Translations under genes and position numbers: made by a program
The notes under the pieces: model-generated
Told to the model about the DNA's origin: nothing
Seen by the model: only the letters and a program-made list of their open reading frames with translations
Database searches by the model: none
Source of the DNA: an uncultured Sulfitobacter sp.
GTDB lineage: Bacteria; Pseudomonadota; Alphaproteobacteria; Rhodobacterales; Rhodobacteraceae
Direction: 5' to 3'
NCBI GenBank assembly: GCA_937928635.1
Contig: CALFWM010000015.1
Coordinates: 26,331 to 90,330 of the forward strand
DNA: 64,000 bases
In this document: in pieces, positions 41,780 to 52,300 of the stretch
Numbering within the stretch: the stretch's first letter is position 1
Layout of the letters: each line of letters begins with the position of its first letter

Positions 41780-41821
41780 ACATCGTCAGGGGAGATCAAC
41801 CTCTCAAGTCTCCAAAGTAAT

Positions 41822-41961
41822 GGCGGGCCCTTGGCCCGCCTTACGACAAACCACTCCTCTTTGTGCCAGACCTTCCCTTTCACCCTTTCAATAACCCTAA
41901 TCCTGCCCCTAATTCCAAGCGGCGGCGTTCATTCTCTTCGTAAGGTGGGCCTTGGCCCGCC
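41822..41961. repeat. Inverted pair of REP-like hairpins
   Basis: Unit A (41822-41840) is GGCGGGCC, three bases, GGCCCGCC. Unit B (41944-41961) is GGTGGGCC, two bases, GGCCCGCC. They point toward each other: each is flanked on the GG side by CGTAA when read outward in its own orientation. The 100 bases between them are pyrimidine-rich with no gene. Confidence 0.65.
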
Positions 41962-42024
41962 CTCCGGTTCCCTCCCCGCCTAATTTCCTCTAAGGCTTTG
42001 GCGTCCCCCATCCGGAGCCCCATC

Positions 42025-42897
42025 ATGACCCAAATCATCGAACATCTTGCTGACATTTCAGACCGCTACGACGCGCTCTTTGTTGACCTCTGGGGCTGCG
42101 TGCACAACGGGATCAAAGCCTTTCCTGACGCGGTGCAGGCCCTGCGTGACTACCGCGCACGCGGGGGCAAAGTGGTTTTGGTCACCAATGCCCCGCGCCC
42201 CCGGGCAGGTGTCATTAAACAGCTCGATCATTTTGAGGTGCCCCCGGATTGCTATGACACCATCGCCACCTCAGGAGATTCTGCGCGCTCCGCCATGTTT
42301 CAGGGCGCGGTTGGGGACAAGGTCTGGTTTCTGGGCCAGCCCCATGATCTGCCGTTTTTTGAACCCCTTAGTCTGCTTGAAAATCCCATCAACATCGAAC
42401 GTGTTCCCCTGAAACAGGCCACTGGCATTGTCTGTACCGGTCCGGAAGACCCCCAAGCGGACCCAAGCGAGATGCGCCCGTTTTTTGCCGTGGCGCGCGA
42501 CCGGGGAATGAAACTGCTGTGTGCCAATCCTGACATTGTGGTCGACCGCGGCGAGCAGCGCGAATGGTGCGCCGGCGCGCTGGCCCGGTTTTATGCGGAG
42601 ATGGGCGGCGAAAGCCTCTATTTTGGTAAACCCCATCCCCCGATCTATGATCTGGCCCGCCGACGCCTGATGGCGTTGGGGTCTGATGTTCATGACAGCC
42701 GGATTCTGGCGATTGGAGATGGTGTTTTGACGGATATTGCAGGCGCGATGGGCGAGGATATTGATTCTCTTTTTATAACCGGCGGACTGGCTGCATCAGA
42801 AACCAAAACTGGCTATCAACCGGACGCAAGCGCGCTAACCGCCTATTTAGAAAAGGAAATGTCCGGCCCCACCTATGCCATTGGGTTTCTGCGCTAG
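42025..42897 (+). CDS. HAD-superfamily class IIA hydrolase (TIGR01459 type)
   Basis: 290 residues of the class IIA HAD group that includes NagD-like phosphatases and a subgroup restricted mostly to alphaproteobacteria. The catalytic region is ALFVDLWGCVHNG, where the second Asp of the usual DxD is replaced by Trp, characteristic of this subgroup. Motif II is in VVLVTNAPRP and the C-terminal metal site in AIGDGVLTDIAGAMGEDID. The substrate is unknown. ATG 42025 (TQIIEHLADI) is the usual start; the frame extends to 41998. Confidence 0.88.
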   Translation: MTQIIEHLADISDRYDALFVDLWGCVHNGIKAFPDAVQALRDYRARGGKVVLVTNAPRPRAGVIKQLDHFEVPPDCYDTIATSGDSARSAMFQGAVGDKVWFLGQPHDLPFFEPLSLLENPINIERVPLKQATGIVCTGPEDPQADPSEMRPFFAVARDRGMKLLCANPDIVVDRGEQREWCAGALARFYAEMGGESLYFGKPHPPIYDLARRRLMALGSDVHDSRILAIGDGVLTDIAGAMGEDIDSLFITGGLAASETKTGYQPDASALTAYLEKEMSGPTYAIGFLR

Positions 42898-42986
42898 TCA
42901 TTTTTTCCTTGATTTTCTGCACCTGCAAAGTAATAAAATTGCAAATCTGATCCGTCAGATAGCACTTTGTTTCTTGAAGGTATGAT

Positions 42987-43430
42987 ATGTTGGACAATCT
43001 TCCACGCGGCACCATCGTCATTGAGGACATCGAAATTGGCATGTTCCGCTATCTGCGCAAGCAGGTGACAGATGCAGATATTGAGATGTTTGCCACCGTT
43101 TCAACCGATCATAACCCGGTGCATATGGACGATGATTATGCCCAAGACACGATCTTTCAGGGGCGTATCGCCCATGGCATGCTGACGGCTGGCCTAATCT
43201 CTGCGGTGATTGGTGAACAACTGCCGGGCCATGGCACGGTGTATTTGGGGCAATCCTTGAAATTCCTGGCCCCTGTCCGCCCCGGCGACATGGTCTATGC
43301 CGAAGTGAAAGTCACCGACATCGACCCTGCAAAACGGATTGTGAAGATGGATTGCCATTGCTCCGTTGAGGGCAAAAAAGTGCTGATCGGTGAGGCAAAG
43401 GTGCTGGCACCGTCGCGCAAGTTCGACTGA
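42987..43430 (+). CDS. MaoC-family (R)-hydratase
   Basis: A 147-residue single hot-dog domain. The hydratase motif is visible: ADIEMFATVSTDHNPVHMDD, with the catalytic Asp and His, and GRIAHGMLTAGLISAV. Such enzymes hydrate trans-2-enoyl-CoA to (R)-3-hydroxyacyl-CoA, linking beta-oxidation to polyhydroxyalkanoate or other lipid synthesis. The gene sits between a HAD phosphatase and ribF, with its own promoter space in the AT-rich 90 bases upstream. Actual substrate is unknown. Confidence 0.9.
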   Translation: MLDNLPRGTIVIEDIEIGMFRYLRKQVTDADIEMFATVSTDHNPVHMDDDYAQDTIFQGRIAHGMLTAGLISAVIGEQLPGHGTVYLGQSLKFLAPVRPGDMVYAEVKVTDIDPAKRIVKMDCHCSVEGKKVLIGEAKVLAPSRKFD

Positions 43431-43524
43431 TCCAATCGGGGCACACCCCCAAACCCCAAAAAGGTAGTGGAAAGGTGGAAAAGGCCCTGTTGCCACTGCG
43501 GCGCGCCAAGGCTAGGCAAGGGGT

Positions 43525-44457
43525 ATGAAGATCGTTCGCGACTATCAGTTTGTTGACGCAGCCGATCGTGGTGCCATCGCCGCGATTGGTAATTTTGATG
43601 GCGTGCATCGCGGCCATCTCTCCGTCATTGAGCGGGCCAAAAATGCAGAACCTTACGCCCCCCTGGGCATCCTGACGTTTGAGCCGCATCCCCGTGAGTT
43701 TTTTGCCCCCGATGCGCCCCCTTTTCGTTTGATGGGTGCGGCTGCGCGCGCGCACCGATTGGAAAAGGTCGGGGTGGATGTGCTTTATGAACTGCCCTTT
43801 GACGCAGGGTTGGCTGGCCTCAGCCCCCGGGAATTTGTCCGGGACGTGATCCACAATGGCCTTGGCCTGTGCCATGTGCTTGTGGGGGCGGATTTTTGTT
43901 TTGGCAAAGGGCGCGCAGGCACCACCGATGATCTGATCGCCTTTGGCCGTGAGTTTGGGTTTGGCGTGACGATTGCACCGCTGATGGAACGCAGTGATCA
44001 GACGATCTCATCAACGGCCATTCGCAAGGCTCTGAGTGCTGCCAACCCGCGCGGTGCGGCCGAAATGTTGGGCCATTGGCACCGCATTGAGGGCAAGGTG
44101 CTGCACGGAGAAAAGCGCGGGCGCGAGTTGGGATATCCGACCACCAATATGTCCATCGACGGCCTGCACCCCCCCGCCTTTGGCGTCTATGCCGTGTTGG
44201 TGGATGTGCTGGAAGGGCCGCAAGCCGGGACCTATCACGGTGTCGCCAGTCTGGGCGTGCGCCCGATGTTTGGCGAAAACACCGCAAATCTGGAAAGCCA
44301 TCTGTTTGATTTCACAGGTGATCTTTATGGCAAGCCCGTCTCTGTTGCGCTGATCGAACATCTGCGCGGCGAGGAAAAGTTTGACACTCTGGAGGCGCTG
44401 ATCGCCCAGATGGACAGCGACAGCGACAAGGCACGCACAATTCTGGCCGCGCTATGA
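43525..44457 (+). CDS. ribF: Bifunctional riboflavin kinase / FAD synthetase
   Basis: 310 residues converting riboflavin to FMN and then FAD. The N-terminal nucleotidyltransferase domain has AIGNFDGVHRGHLSVI and LTFEPHPREFF, with LVGADFCFGKGR and the ISSTAIRKAL signature. The C-terminal kinase domain has GEKRGRELGYPTTNM and GVYAVLVDV. Its stop overlaps the next gene's ATG by four bases, so translation is coupled. Confidence 0.96.
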   Translation: MKIVRDYQFVDAADRGAIAAIGNFDGVHRGHLSVIERAKNAEPYAPLGILTFEPHPREFFAPDAPPFRLMGAAARAHRLEKVGVDVLYELPFDAGLAGLSPREFVRDVIHNGLGLCHVLVGADFCFGKGRAGTTDDLIAFGREFGFGVTIAPLMERSDQTISSTAIRKALSAANPRGAAEMLGHWHRIEGKVLHGEKRGRELGYPTTNMSIDGLHPPAFGVYAVLVDVLEGPQAGTYHGVASLGVRPMFGENTANLESHLFDFTGDLYGKPVSVALIEHLRGEEKFDTLEALIAQMDSDSDKARTILAAL

Positions 44458-44924
44458 GCGACGACGCCATCGACCGTGCTGGCCTGCGCCCCCGGTTTTG
44501 GGAAAACGTGCCCATGACCAAGATGACCAACAAGGAATGGGAAGCCTTGTGCGACGGGTGTGGCAAATGCTGCCTGAACAAACTGGAAGATGAAGACACC
44601 GGCGAGGTCGCCTTGACCCGCGTGGCCTGTCGGTTGCTCGACGATCAGAGCTGTCTGTGCACACATTATCAAAACCGGCATCAATTTGTGCCCGATTGTA
44701 TTGTGCTGAAACCGCAGGACATTGAAAGCCACATGTATTGGCTGCCCCAGACCTGCGGTTATCGCCTGATCTATCAGGGGGACGCCCTGCCCGACTGGCA
44801 CCCGCTGATCAGTGGCACGCAGGCCTCGGTACATGCCGCCGGGATATCGGTGCAACACACTACCGTGTCCGAGTTCGACACCCCGTTCGAAGAATGGGAA
44901 GATCACATCATCGAGGAGACCTGA
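44454..44924 (+). CDS. YcgN-family cysteine-cluster protein
   Basis: 156 residues of the YcgN/UPF0260 family. The cysteine cluster is CDGCGKCCLNKLEDEDTG followed by VACRLLDDQSCLCTHY and a later Cys in VPDCIVL, suggesting a metal or Fe-S site. The function is unknown. It is coupled to ribF by a four-base overlap and followed three bases later by the threonine aldolase gene, so the three genes are an operon. Confidence 0.9.
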   Translation: MSDDAIDRAGLRPRFWENVPMTKMTNKEWEALCDGCGKCCLNKLEDEDTGEVALTRVACRLLDDQSCLCTHYQNRHQFVPDCIVLKPQDIESHMYWLPQTCGYRLIYQGDALPDWHPLISGTQASVHAAGISVQHTTVSEFDTPFEEWEDHIIEET

Positions 44925-44927
44925 GCG

Positions 44928-45962
44928 ATGTTTTTTGCCTCTGACAACGCAGGCCCCGTACATCCGCAGATCATGGAACGGGTGATCGCCGCCAACGCCG
45001 ATTACGCCATGCCCTATGGCAAAGACCCCATCATGGATGAAGTGCGCGACGGGATTCGCACCGCCTTTGAAGCGCCAGAGGCCGCCGTTTATCTGGTCGC
45101 CACCGGCACTGCCGCCAATGCGCTGGCTCTAGCGACCTACTGCCAGCCCTGGCAAACGGTTTTCTGTGCAAAGACCGCGCATATCCAAGAGGATGAGTGC
45201 AACGCGCCTGAATTCTATGCAGGGGGGGCCAAACTGACCATCATCGACACGGATGACAAAATGACGCCGGAGGGTCTGCGCGCGGAGATTGAACCGCGTG
45301 ATCCAAACGATGTGCATTCTGCCCAGCGCGGGCCGGTGTCGATCACACAGGTGACGGAGCGCGGCTCCGTACATTCGTTAGACGAAATCAGGGCCCTGAC
45401 CGCGGTCGCACGCGCCTTTGACTGCCCGGTCCATCTGGATGGCGCGCGGTTTGCCAATGCGATGATGGCCCTGGGCTGTACTCCGGCAGAAATGACCTGG
45501 AAAGCGGGCGTGGATGTGGTGAGTTTTGGCGGCACCAAAAATGGCTGCATGGGTGTTGAGGCGGTTGTGTTCTTTGACCTTGAAAAGGCGTGGGAATTTG
45601 AATTGCGCCGCAAACGCGGGGCGCATCTGTTTTCCAAACACCGGTATCTCTCTGCGCAAATGGCAGGGTATCTGCAGGATGATCTTTGGAAAAAGACCGC
45701 CGCACAAGCCAATGAAAACGCGGCCTATCTTGCCAATGGATTGCGCAACGCGGGGGCCGCGTTTCTGCACGAACCGCAAGCCAATATGCTCTTTGCCCGC
45801 TTTCCCCGTGCCACCCATCAAAAACTGCATGCAGCGGGTGCAAAATACTATCTCTGGGACGGCCCGCTTGATGGGCCATCGGACGAAATGGTCGCCGCGC
45901 GGATGGTCTGTGACTGGTCCATTTCGCGCGACAAAATTGATCAGTTCCTGTCTCATTTCTGA
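44928..45962 (+). CDS. Low-specificity L-threonine aldolase
   Basis: A 344-residue fold-type I PLP enzyme cleaving L-threonine and allo-threonine to glycine and acetaldehyde. The PLP lysine is Lys204 in VVSFGGTKNGCMG. The substrate-binding start FFASDNAGPVHPQIM and the Asp in CPVHLDGARFANAM are typical. The gene begins three bases after the YcgN-like gene. It is convergent with the hydrolase gene at 46021. Confidence 0.92.
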   Translation: MFFASDNAGPVHPQIMERVIAANADYAMPYGKDPIMDEVRDGIRTAFEAPEAAVYLVATGTAANALALATYCQPWQTVFCAKTAHIQEDECNAPEFYAGGAKLTIIDTDDKMTPEGLRAEIEPRDPNDVHSAQRGPVSITQVTERGSVHSLDEIRALTAVARAFDCPVHLDGARFANAMMALGCTPAEMTWKAGVDVVSFGGTKNGCMGVEAVVFFDLEKAWEFELRRKRGAHLFSKHRYLSAQMAGYLQDDLWKKTAAQANENAAYLANGLRNAGAAFLHEPQANMLFARFPRATHQKLHAAGAKYYLWDGPLDGPSDEMVAARMVCDWSISRDKIDQFLSHF

Positions 45963-46020
45963 CGGCTTTGCACCCATCACATCCTGCGTTGAGGTGGCAA
46001 AACAGGCAGGCGGCCTTGCC

Positions 46021-46824
46021 TTAACTGCGCGCCAGCATCTGCGCAATCGCGGCGGCAACATCCGCCGGATGACTGATCGGTGCCATGTGGCCTGTACCCT
46101 CGATCACAACCTCGCGGGCATTGCCAAGCCGGTTCAACAATCCTGCGTTCGCCGCATTGATCACGGGCAAGGAAAGCGCCCCGCGCATGACCAAAGCAGG
46201 CGCACCCACGGCCTCCATCCGCCCCGGGGCAAGCAAATCCTGGGCATCGTCGTATAAAAACGGCTTGGTGGCAGGCACCACGGGCACAGCCCGCGCCATG
46301 GCCAATTGGGCGCGCTCCGGCAAGGTGTCCCAGCCCGGGCCGGTCGACCACATGCGGTTAAATGCGCGGGCTGCCGCAATGTGATTGCCCGCCCGCAGCT
46401 CTGCCTCCATCACTTTCAGATTTTCGTCGTCGTCACCTAGCGCCTCGGGCGACACGGCTTTTGCTGCGGCAAAAAACACCGGCTCGAACAAGGTAAGGCT
46501 GCGAATGCGCTCGGGATGCTCAACGGCCATGCGCAGCGCGGTCGCCGCGCCAAATGAATGGCCAATGACATCCATGGGCCCCGTGTCCAAACATGACATC
46601 GATGCCTCAAACACGGTTTGTGAAAAATCAGAGATCCCGTCCCAATCCGGGCTTTTGCCATGGCTGGGCATGTCAGGGGCCACCAGGGTGACCCCCTCTC
46701 CCAACGCCTTGCACACCCCGCCCCATGCCCCGCCAAAAGCCATTGTGCAATGCAGCGCAAGAATGCGACGCGGGCCTGTGCCCAGTGTCGTGACGTGTGG
46801 CGTAAACCCGGGCTGTGCCGTCAC
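46021..46824 (-). CDS. Alpha/beta hydrolase
   Basis: 267 residues with the fold's main motifs: [14 protein letters not shown] (oxyanion side), nucleophile Ser90 in [14 protein letters not shown], the acid near [10 protein letters not shown] and the His in [15 protein letters not shown]. No signal peptide is seen, so it is cytosolic. The substrate is unknown. Its start overlaps the stop of the upstream isomerase gene by four bases, so the two are co-translated and may act on the same aromatic or ester compound, which is only an inference. Confidence 0.88.
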   Translation of the reverse strand: MTAQPGFTPHVTTLGTGPRRILALHCTMAFGGAWGGVCKALGEGVTLVAPDMPSHGKSPDWDGISDFSQTVFEASMSCLDTGPMDVIGHSFGAATALRMAVEHPERIRSLTLFEPVFFAAAKAVSPEALGDDDENLKVMEAELRAGNHIAAARAFNRMWSTGPGWDTLPERAQLAMARAVPVVPATKPFLYDDAQDLLAPGRMEAVGAPALVMRGALSLPVINAANAGLLNRLGNAREVVIEGTGHMAPISHPADVAAAIAQMLARS

Positions 46825-47417
46825 AATTTGCCAGCCAAATGCAGATCAAGGTCTTCCAGCTTGTCCTGCCCCCAGAACCGCTGGTCCCCGACCACATAAA
46901 ACGGTGCACCAAACACGCCTGCGTCAACCGCCTCTTCCAGATTGCGGGCATAGGTCTCGGCACCCTCCAGCAAACCATTGTCGGCAAGGCCTGGATCAAA
47001 CCCGGCTTCACTCAGACACGCGCGCACGATGGCATCTTCTGCGATGTCATTTTCGTCAGCCCAGACATTGCGGAAAATAATATGGGCCAATTTGCCCAGA
47101 TCACCCCCACCCGCATTTTGCGCCGCGATAAAGGCATAGGCGGACGGTGCGCCATTGGTCGGCCAATGGGCCGGCTGCAGGTTAAGCGGCATACCGAGCT
47201 TTTTCGCCTCACGCACCAGCGCCTGTGCTCGATATTCGATTCGGCTGATGTGGCGGTCTTTGGGCGGCGTACCGCCGGTGCGGCCAAAAGCGGCGACGAT
47301 ATCAAAGGGTTTGTAGTTGATGGTCGCGCCATGTTTGGCCGCTACATCCTCCAAACGGGTCCCAGCCAGATAGCAATACGGGGAAAGCGTCGCGAAATAA
47401 TAGTCGATCTGAGCCAT
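46821..47417 (-). CDS. 2-hydroxychromene-2-carboxylate isomerase family (DsbA-fold)
   Basis: A 198-residue thioredoxin-fold protein of the kappa-class glutathione transferase / HCCA isomerase family. It begins [19 protein letters not shown], with Ser as the expected active-site residue and no CxxC, and ends with [19 protein letters not shown]. Relatives isomerise intermediates of naphthalene and other aromatic catabolism, but many act on unknown compounds. ATG 47417 is the family start. It is divergent from prs and coupled to the hydrolase gene downstream. Confidence 0.88.
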   Translation of the reverse strand: MAQIDYYFATLSPYCYLAGTRLEDVAAKHGATINYKPFDIVAAFGRTGGTPPKDRHISRIEYRAQALVREAKKLGMPLNLQPAHWPTNGAPSAYAFIAAQNAGGGDLGKLAHIIFRNVWADENDIAEDAIVRACLSEAGFDPGLADNGLLEGAETYARNLEEAVDAGVFGAPFYVVGDQRFWGQDKLEDLDLHLAGKL

Positions 47418-47516
47418 TTGGGGGGTCCTATTGGGTTGATTGCTTTGCCGCACCGTAGCCCCGTGCTAAGCGAGGTTCAATCTCGCGAATCTGCTTACGC
47501 TGCCTACGGAGAACAT

Positions 47517-48536
47517 ATGCCCCGCACGTCCGAGCCAAAGCTCATCTCTGGCAATGCCAACCTGCCCCTTGCAACAGCTATCGCGCGACGCATGTCCCTG
47601 CACCGGGGGGTCAACGTCGGGCTGTGTGAAGCGCGGGTCGAACGGTTTAATGATGGTGAAATTTTTGTTGAGGTTTTCGAAAATGTGCGCGGCGAGGACA
47701 TGTTTGTCATCCAATCCACGTCAAACCCTGCCAATGACAACCTGATGGAGCTGCTGATCATGGCCGACGCCCTGCGCCGGTCCTCTGCTGCACGTGTCAC
47801 GGCCGTCTTGCCCTACTTCGGCTATGCCCGGCAGGACAGACGCACAAAAGCACGCACGCCGATTACGGCCAAATTGGTGGCAAACATGCTGGTGGGCACA
47901 GGGATTGAGCGGGTACTGACCATGGATCTGCACGCCGCCCAAATTCAGGGCTTTTTCGATATTCCGGTTGATAACCTTTATGCCAGCCCCGTGTTCGCGC
48001 TGGACATCAAAAGCCACTTCAAGGATCAGATGGGTGATCTGATGATTGTATCACCTGACGTGGGCGGCGTGGCCCGCGCGCGTGAACTGGCAAAACGTGT
48101 CAACGCGCCCCTTTCCATTGTCGACAAACGGCGCGAAAAACCCGGCGAAGTGGCTGAGATGACCGTGATCGGGGACGTCAGAGGCAAAACCTGTCTGATT
48201 GTGGACGACATCTGTGACACTGCCGGGACCCTGTGCAAAGCGGCAGAGGTCTTGATCGAAAACGGTGCAAAAGAAGTGCACTCCTATATCACCCACGGCG
48301 TGATGTCGGGCCCGGCCGTCGACCGAGTGACAAAATCAGTGATGAAATCACTGGTCATCACCGACAGCATTGCCCCCACCGATGAAATAAAGAAAGCCAA
48401 GAACATTCGCATCGTGCCCACAGCCCCGATGTTTGCACAGGCCATCCTGAACATCTGGAACGGCACGTCGGTGTCATCCTTGTTTGAAGCAGAAAGCCTG
48501 GGCCCGATCTATGACGGTATGTACGCAGCCGAGTGA
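47517..48536 (+). CDS. prs: Ribose-phosphate pyrophosphokinase
   Basis: Makes PRPP from ribose 5-phosphate and ATP for nucleotide, histidine and tryptophan synthesis. The 339-residue class I enzyme shows [34 protein letters not shown] (ATP-binding), [18 protein letters not shown], the flexible loop [10 protein letters not shown] and the PRPP motif [20 protein letters not shown] 47517 is preceded by GGAG at a good distance; the frame itself is open much further upstream through the minus-strand genes. Length is slightly above the E. coli protein. Confidence 0.96.
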   Translation: MPRTSEPKLISGNANLPLATAIARRMSLHRGVNVGLCEARVERFNDGEIFVEVFENVRGEDMFVIQSTSNPANDNLMELLIMADALRRSSAARVTAVLPYFGYARQDRRTKARTPITAKLVANMLVGTGIERVLTMDLHAAQIQGFFDIPVDNLYASPVFALDIKSHFKDQMGDLMIVSPDVGGVARARELAKRVNAPLSIVDKRREKPGEVAEMTVIGDVRGKTCLIVDDICDTAGTLCKAAEVLIENGAKEVHSYITHGVMSGPAVDRVTKSVMKSLVITDSIAPTDEIKKAKNIRIVPTAPMFAQAILNIWNGTSVSSLFEAESLGPIYDGMYAAE

Positions 48537-48564
48537 GGGAGATCAGGCGCGGCAGATCCGGCGC

Positions 48565-48915
48565 TTAAACCACGTCCCAATCCTCGGGGTCAGACATTTC
48601 CCCAATCGCAAGCCATGCAATGCGCACACGCGCAACATGGGTGTCCCCCCAGGTACGAAACACCATGTCAAATCCAGTAGTGGTCACGGTTTCGGCTTCC
48701 AGATCCACGCGCATGGTTGTCGTCGCGTCCACATCCCACAGGGACAGCGACAATTGCACAGTTGGGGGCGACTTATATTCCTCGGAAAATTTAATCCGAC
48801 GACGGCGTTCGCGCTGACCACGCCCGGTCCACATCTCGCCACCATCCTGAAAGTCCGTGAACAAGACCACATCCCCGTTATCGACACCAACGGTATGCGT
48901 GTTGAGTTTCTTCAT
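48565..48915 (-). CDS. H-type lectin domain protein
   Basis: 116 residues, nearly all one H-type lectin domain, a sugar-binding beta-sandwich first described in snail agglutinins and Dictyostelium discoidins. Recognisable parts are KKLNTHTVGVDNGDVVLF, GGEMWTGRGQRERRRRIKF, SPPTVQLSLSLWDVDATT and TTGFDMVFRTWGDTHVARVR. No signal peptide is visible. ATG 48915 is preferred on family grounds; ATG 48951 and an upstream start remain possible. The role in bacteria is not established; binding N-acetylgalactosamine-type sugars on cells or surfaces is an inference. Confidence 0.82.
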   Translation of the reverse strand: MKKLNTHTVGVDNGDVVLFTDFQDGGEMWTGRGQRERRRRIKFSEEYKSPPTVQLSLSLWDVDATTTMRVDLEAETVTTTGFDMVFRTWGDTHVARVRIAWLAIGEMSDPEDWDVV

Positions 48916-49360
48916 TGATGGTGGGCCTGCCTGAACTAACGATTGCGCCATTTCATACGTTTTATTTCCCTCAAAGTAAAAGGGGCACAATTTTTGCCGG
49001 GGAGAAAGAACGAACGGGCCAGTTGACCCGCCTAAGGGTAGCCCGGCAGTGCGATTTTAGTGGGATACCGAGGGTATTACCCACCTAATTTCTTACTAAA
49101 GTGAATTAATCACAAATACTTAATCAACTAGACCGGCAACGGAGCGACACAACCATAGGAGAATTGTCGTAAATCGATCGGTGCGCCAATTGATCAAATA
49201 GGCAACAAATTCCCGACAGCCGCATCCGACCTATCCCTCAAGATACACGCGAGACGTGTGGATCGTATTACTTAACACAAAAACAATCAAGCCAATGGGC
49301 TTTGTTTTTGTTAAACAATATGGACAACTGGTAGAATAATCCGGGGGGATTCTGCACGTC
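48916..49360. other. AT-rich upstream region of the cyclase cassette
   Basis: 445 bases without a gene, notably AT-richer than the flanks (especially 49090-49320). It must hold the promoters of the divergent lectin and cyclase genes. A hairpin lies at 49272-49314. Confidence 0.6.
49272..49314. repeat. Terminator-like hairpin in the cyclase leader
   Basis: Core AAGCC-AATG-GGCTT flanked by ACAAAAACAA on one side and TTTTTGTTA on the other; the T-rich sides make it look like an intrinsic terminator in both directions. It ends about 47 bases before the cyclase ATG, with no gene ending nearby on the plus strand. Confidence 0.55.
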
Positions 49361-52300
49361 ATGACAACTGGTCAACCGGCTGAACAGCTTAAGCAATCTG
49401 CGCCCGTTGGATCGTTTTTCTCATCGATGCAACTGCGGCGCCTCAAATCCCACACAAGTACACAGCCTGCCTTGAGCTCAGAGACCCATCTTGGCGCATT
49501 TCTGTTCCTTGATCTGGTGTCCTTTACCCGGCTGGGCGAACAGCTCAGCGAACAGGGTCTCAAAGGCGCCGAAGTGCTCTCTGACGTGTTGCAGGCCTAT
49601 TTCCGCCCGATCCTGGATACCATACGGGACCACGGCGGCGACGTGCTGTTTTTTGCGGGCGATGCATTGGGTATCATCTGGCTTGCCGACGACAATGACC
49701 CGGCAGAGGCCAGTGCGCGCGCGGCACAATGCGCCTTGGCCGTTCAGCAACGGATCGCAAAAATCACCTCCCCTTTAGGACAACCGCTCACGTTTCGGGC
49801 CTCTTTGGGCATCGGCCCGGTAGAGGCTTTTGAAGTTGGCGGTGTGGATGACAACTGGATGCAGCTGGTGCGTGGGCGCGCCATTGACCTGGCCTGCCGC
49901 GCGGATGAACAAGGCAGCGGCGGGACCGTTGTGATGACCGAACACTGCGCGCGCCATCTGGCCCCCTTTTTGCCGGACATCAGCCCTATTGGCATTGGGT
50001 TTGTGCGGCTCAACGGCATTGAGCGGCCCCTGCCTGTACGCAACTCAGCAGAGAACACCCTGAGTGCGGAACAGGAACAGCTGTTGGGTAAGCGTCTGAG
50101 CGAGGCCGTACACCGCCACCTCTATTACCCCAGCAGCGCTGTCGCCGCTGAATTTCGCAGGATCACGGTCCTGTTTGCTGACATTTCTGACACCAGCCCT
50201 GAAACCTTGCATGTGGCGGTGCGCACCGCACAACAAGACGTGCAGCATTTCGACGGCGTTGTGTACCAATTGCAAGAGGATGACAAAGGGACCGGACTGG
50301 TTATTGTCTTTGGGTTGCCGGGAAGCTCACATGCGGATGACCCCGTGCGTGCGCTCTTGCTTGCCCAACGGATCGCGGCGTCTTTTGAACAGCTTGGCAT
50401 TTCGCCGCGTCTTGGCATTGCGACAGGGACGGCGTTTTGTGGCCCCCTTGGCACATCAGATCGTCAGCAATACTCCATTCTCGGCTCCACCGTAAATCTT
50501 GCAGCGCGGCTGATGAGCATCGCAAAACCCGGTGAGACCTTTTGCGACGGACAAACCCGCAAACAGGCCTTGAATGATTTCGATTTTGCAAAATCGGGCA
50601 GTACCCTGCCCAAAGGGTTCAAAGATACAGTGCCGATCTACAAACCCGGTGCGCGCAGTGAACGCATTGTGGCACATGTGGATGACATCGAGCTGGTTGG
50701 GCGCGAAAGTGAGGTTGCCGACATCACGGCGCAGATTGCCAGGGCAACAACAAGTGGCACCTCAAATCTGCTTGTGATCCGTGCGGATGCCGGTGTTGGC
50801 AAATCCGCCCTCTTGCAAAAGGCCCGCGCCATCACCGCGGCACAGGATTTGCTGGCAATCAACGGATCGACGGATCCCTTTGAAACCGAAACCGCCTATT
50901 TCGCCTTTCGCAACATCGCGCGTCACTGGTGTGGGCTTGATGGCATCGACGATGAAACAGCCATTATCGCGCAGCTTGAACATACATTGGCGGATGCCCC
51001 GGATATGGTGCCGCTGATCCCCTTGTTGGGGCCTGTTATCGGGGTGGACATCCCTGAGACGGACCTAACCTCAGGCCTGCGCGGGCAGTTGCGTTCGGAA
51101 AACACCCAGCGGGTATTGCTCCATATCGCTGCGGCGAGTTTTCAGAAGTCGCCAGCCGTGATCCTGATCGAAGACGGGCATTGGATGGACGGCGCGTCCT
51201 GGGCCTTTCTGACCCACCTATTGGACAATATTTCAGGCCTTTTGGTTTTGCTCTCCACGCGCGCCCTGACCGAAGGGGCCGGTGCCAGAGCGCCTGTCTT
51301 GCAGGACAAACGCACCCAATTTATCGACCTTTCACCGGTGTCGCGCGCGGGAACGCTCGACATGATCCGCCAACAGCTGCGCGTCACAGAGGTGTCCGAG
51401 CAGACACTCAGCCTGGTCTTTAATCGGGCAGAGGGGAACCCCCTGTTTGTGCGAGAAATTCTACGCAATCTGATCGAAGCGGGTGCCTTGAAGGTCACAA
51501 ATGACCGCGTTGAATTGCTCAAACGGCAGGATGACGCCGAACCCGTCCCGGACACATTGGACGGCGTGATCACCTCACGTATCGACCGGCTGGAAACCGA
51601 TGCGCAGATCACCATCAAGGCCGCTGCCGTTCTGGGCCGCGCCTTTGATGCGGACCTGTTGCAGGCGGTGCACCCGCTGTCGCTTGACCCGCCGCTGCTG
51701 GACTCCCAGCTTGCTGTGCTGGAGGAAAACGGATTTTTGCTGCGCAACACCGGCAAAGACGACTATGTTTTTCACCACGCCCTGACCCGCGATGCGGCAT
51801 ATAACCTGCTGTCATTTGCCCAGCGGGAATCCCTGCACCACAAAACCGCGCTGGCGATGGAGGTCAAACACGCAGGCAACACCGAACAGATCAACGCGCG
51901 CCTTGGCTATCATTTCCGCATGGCGGGCATCCCGGAAAAGGCTGCGCCCCCCCTTGCCGCCGCCGGAAGTACCGCCTTGGACGCCTACGCCAGTTCGGAT
52001 GCCATCGAATTGCTGACCACTGCGCTGCGGCTGGACGAAGAACATCGCGGCAAGGACATCGGCGTTGATCTGACCCGCACCAACTGGTGCCGCCTGATTG
52101 GGCAGGCCTATTTCAATCAGGACAATCAACCCGAAGCCGCAAACTGGTATCGCCGCGCCATTGATGAGGCTGGTGTGGCCCCGCGCCGTCCGGTGCTCAG
52201 CATCATCCCAACCTTGCTGCGGGCGATTTTCAGACCCTCCAGCCTTGATGTGCCCCGGCCCAACGGTCTGAAGGACGAGGACCGCGACAGAATTACGGCG

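Noticed and set aside
46815..47516. N-terminal extension of prs (234 codons)
   Set aside because: Antisense to the isomerase gene; PRPP synthase normally starts just before [11 protein letters not shown], where a ribosome site exists.
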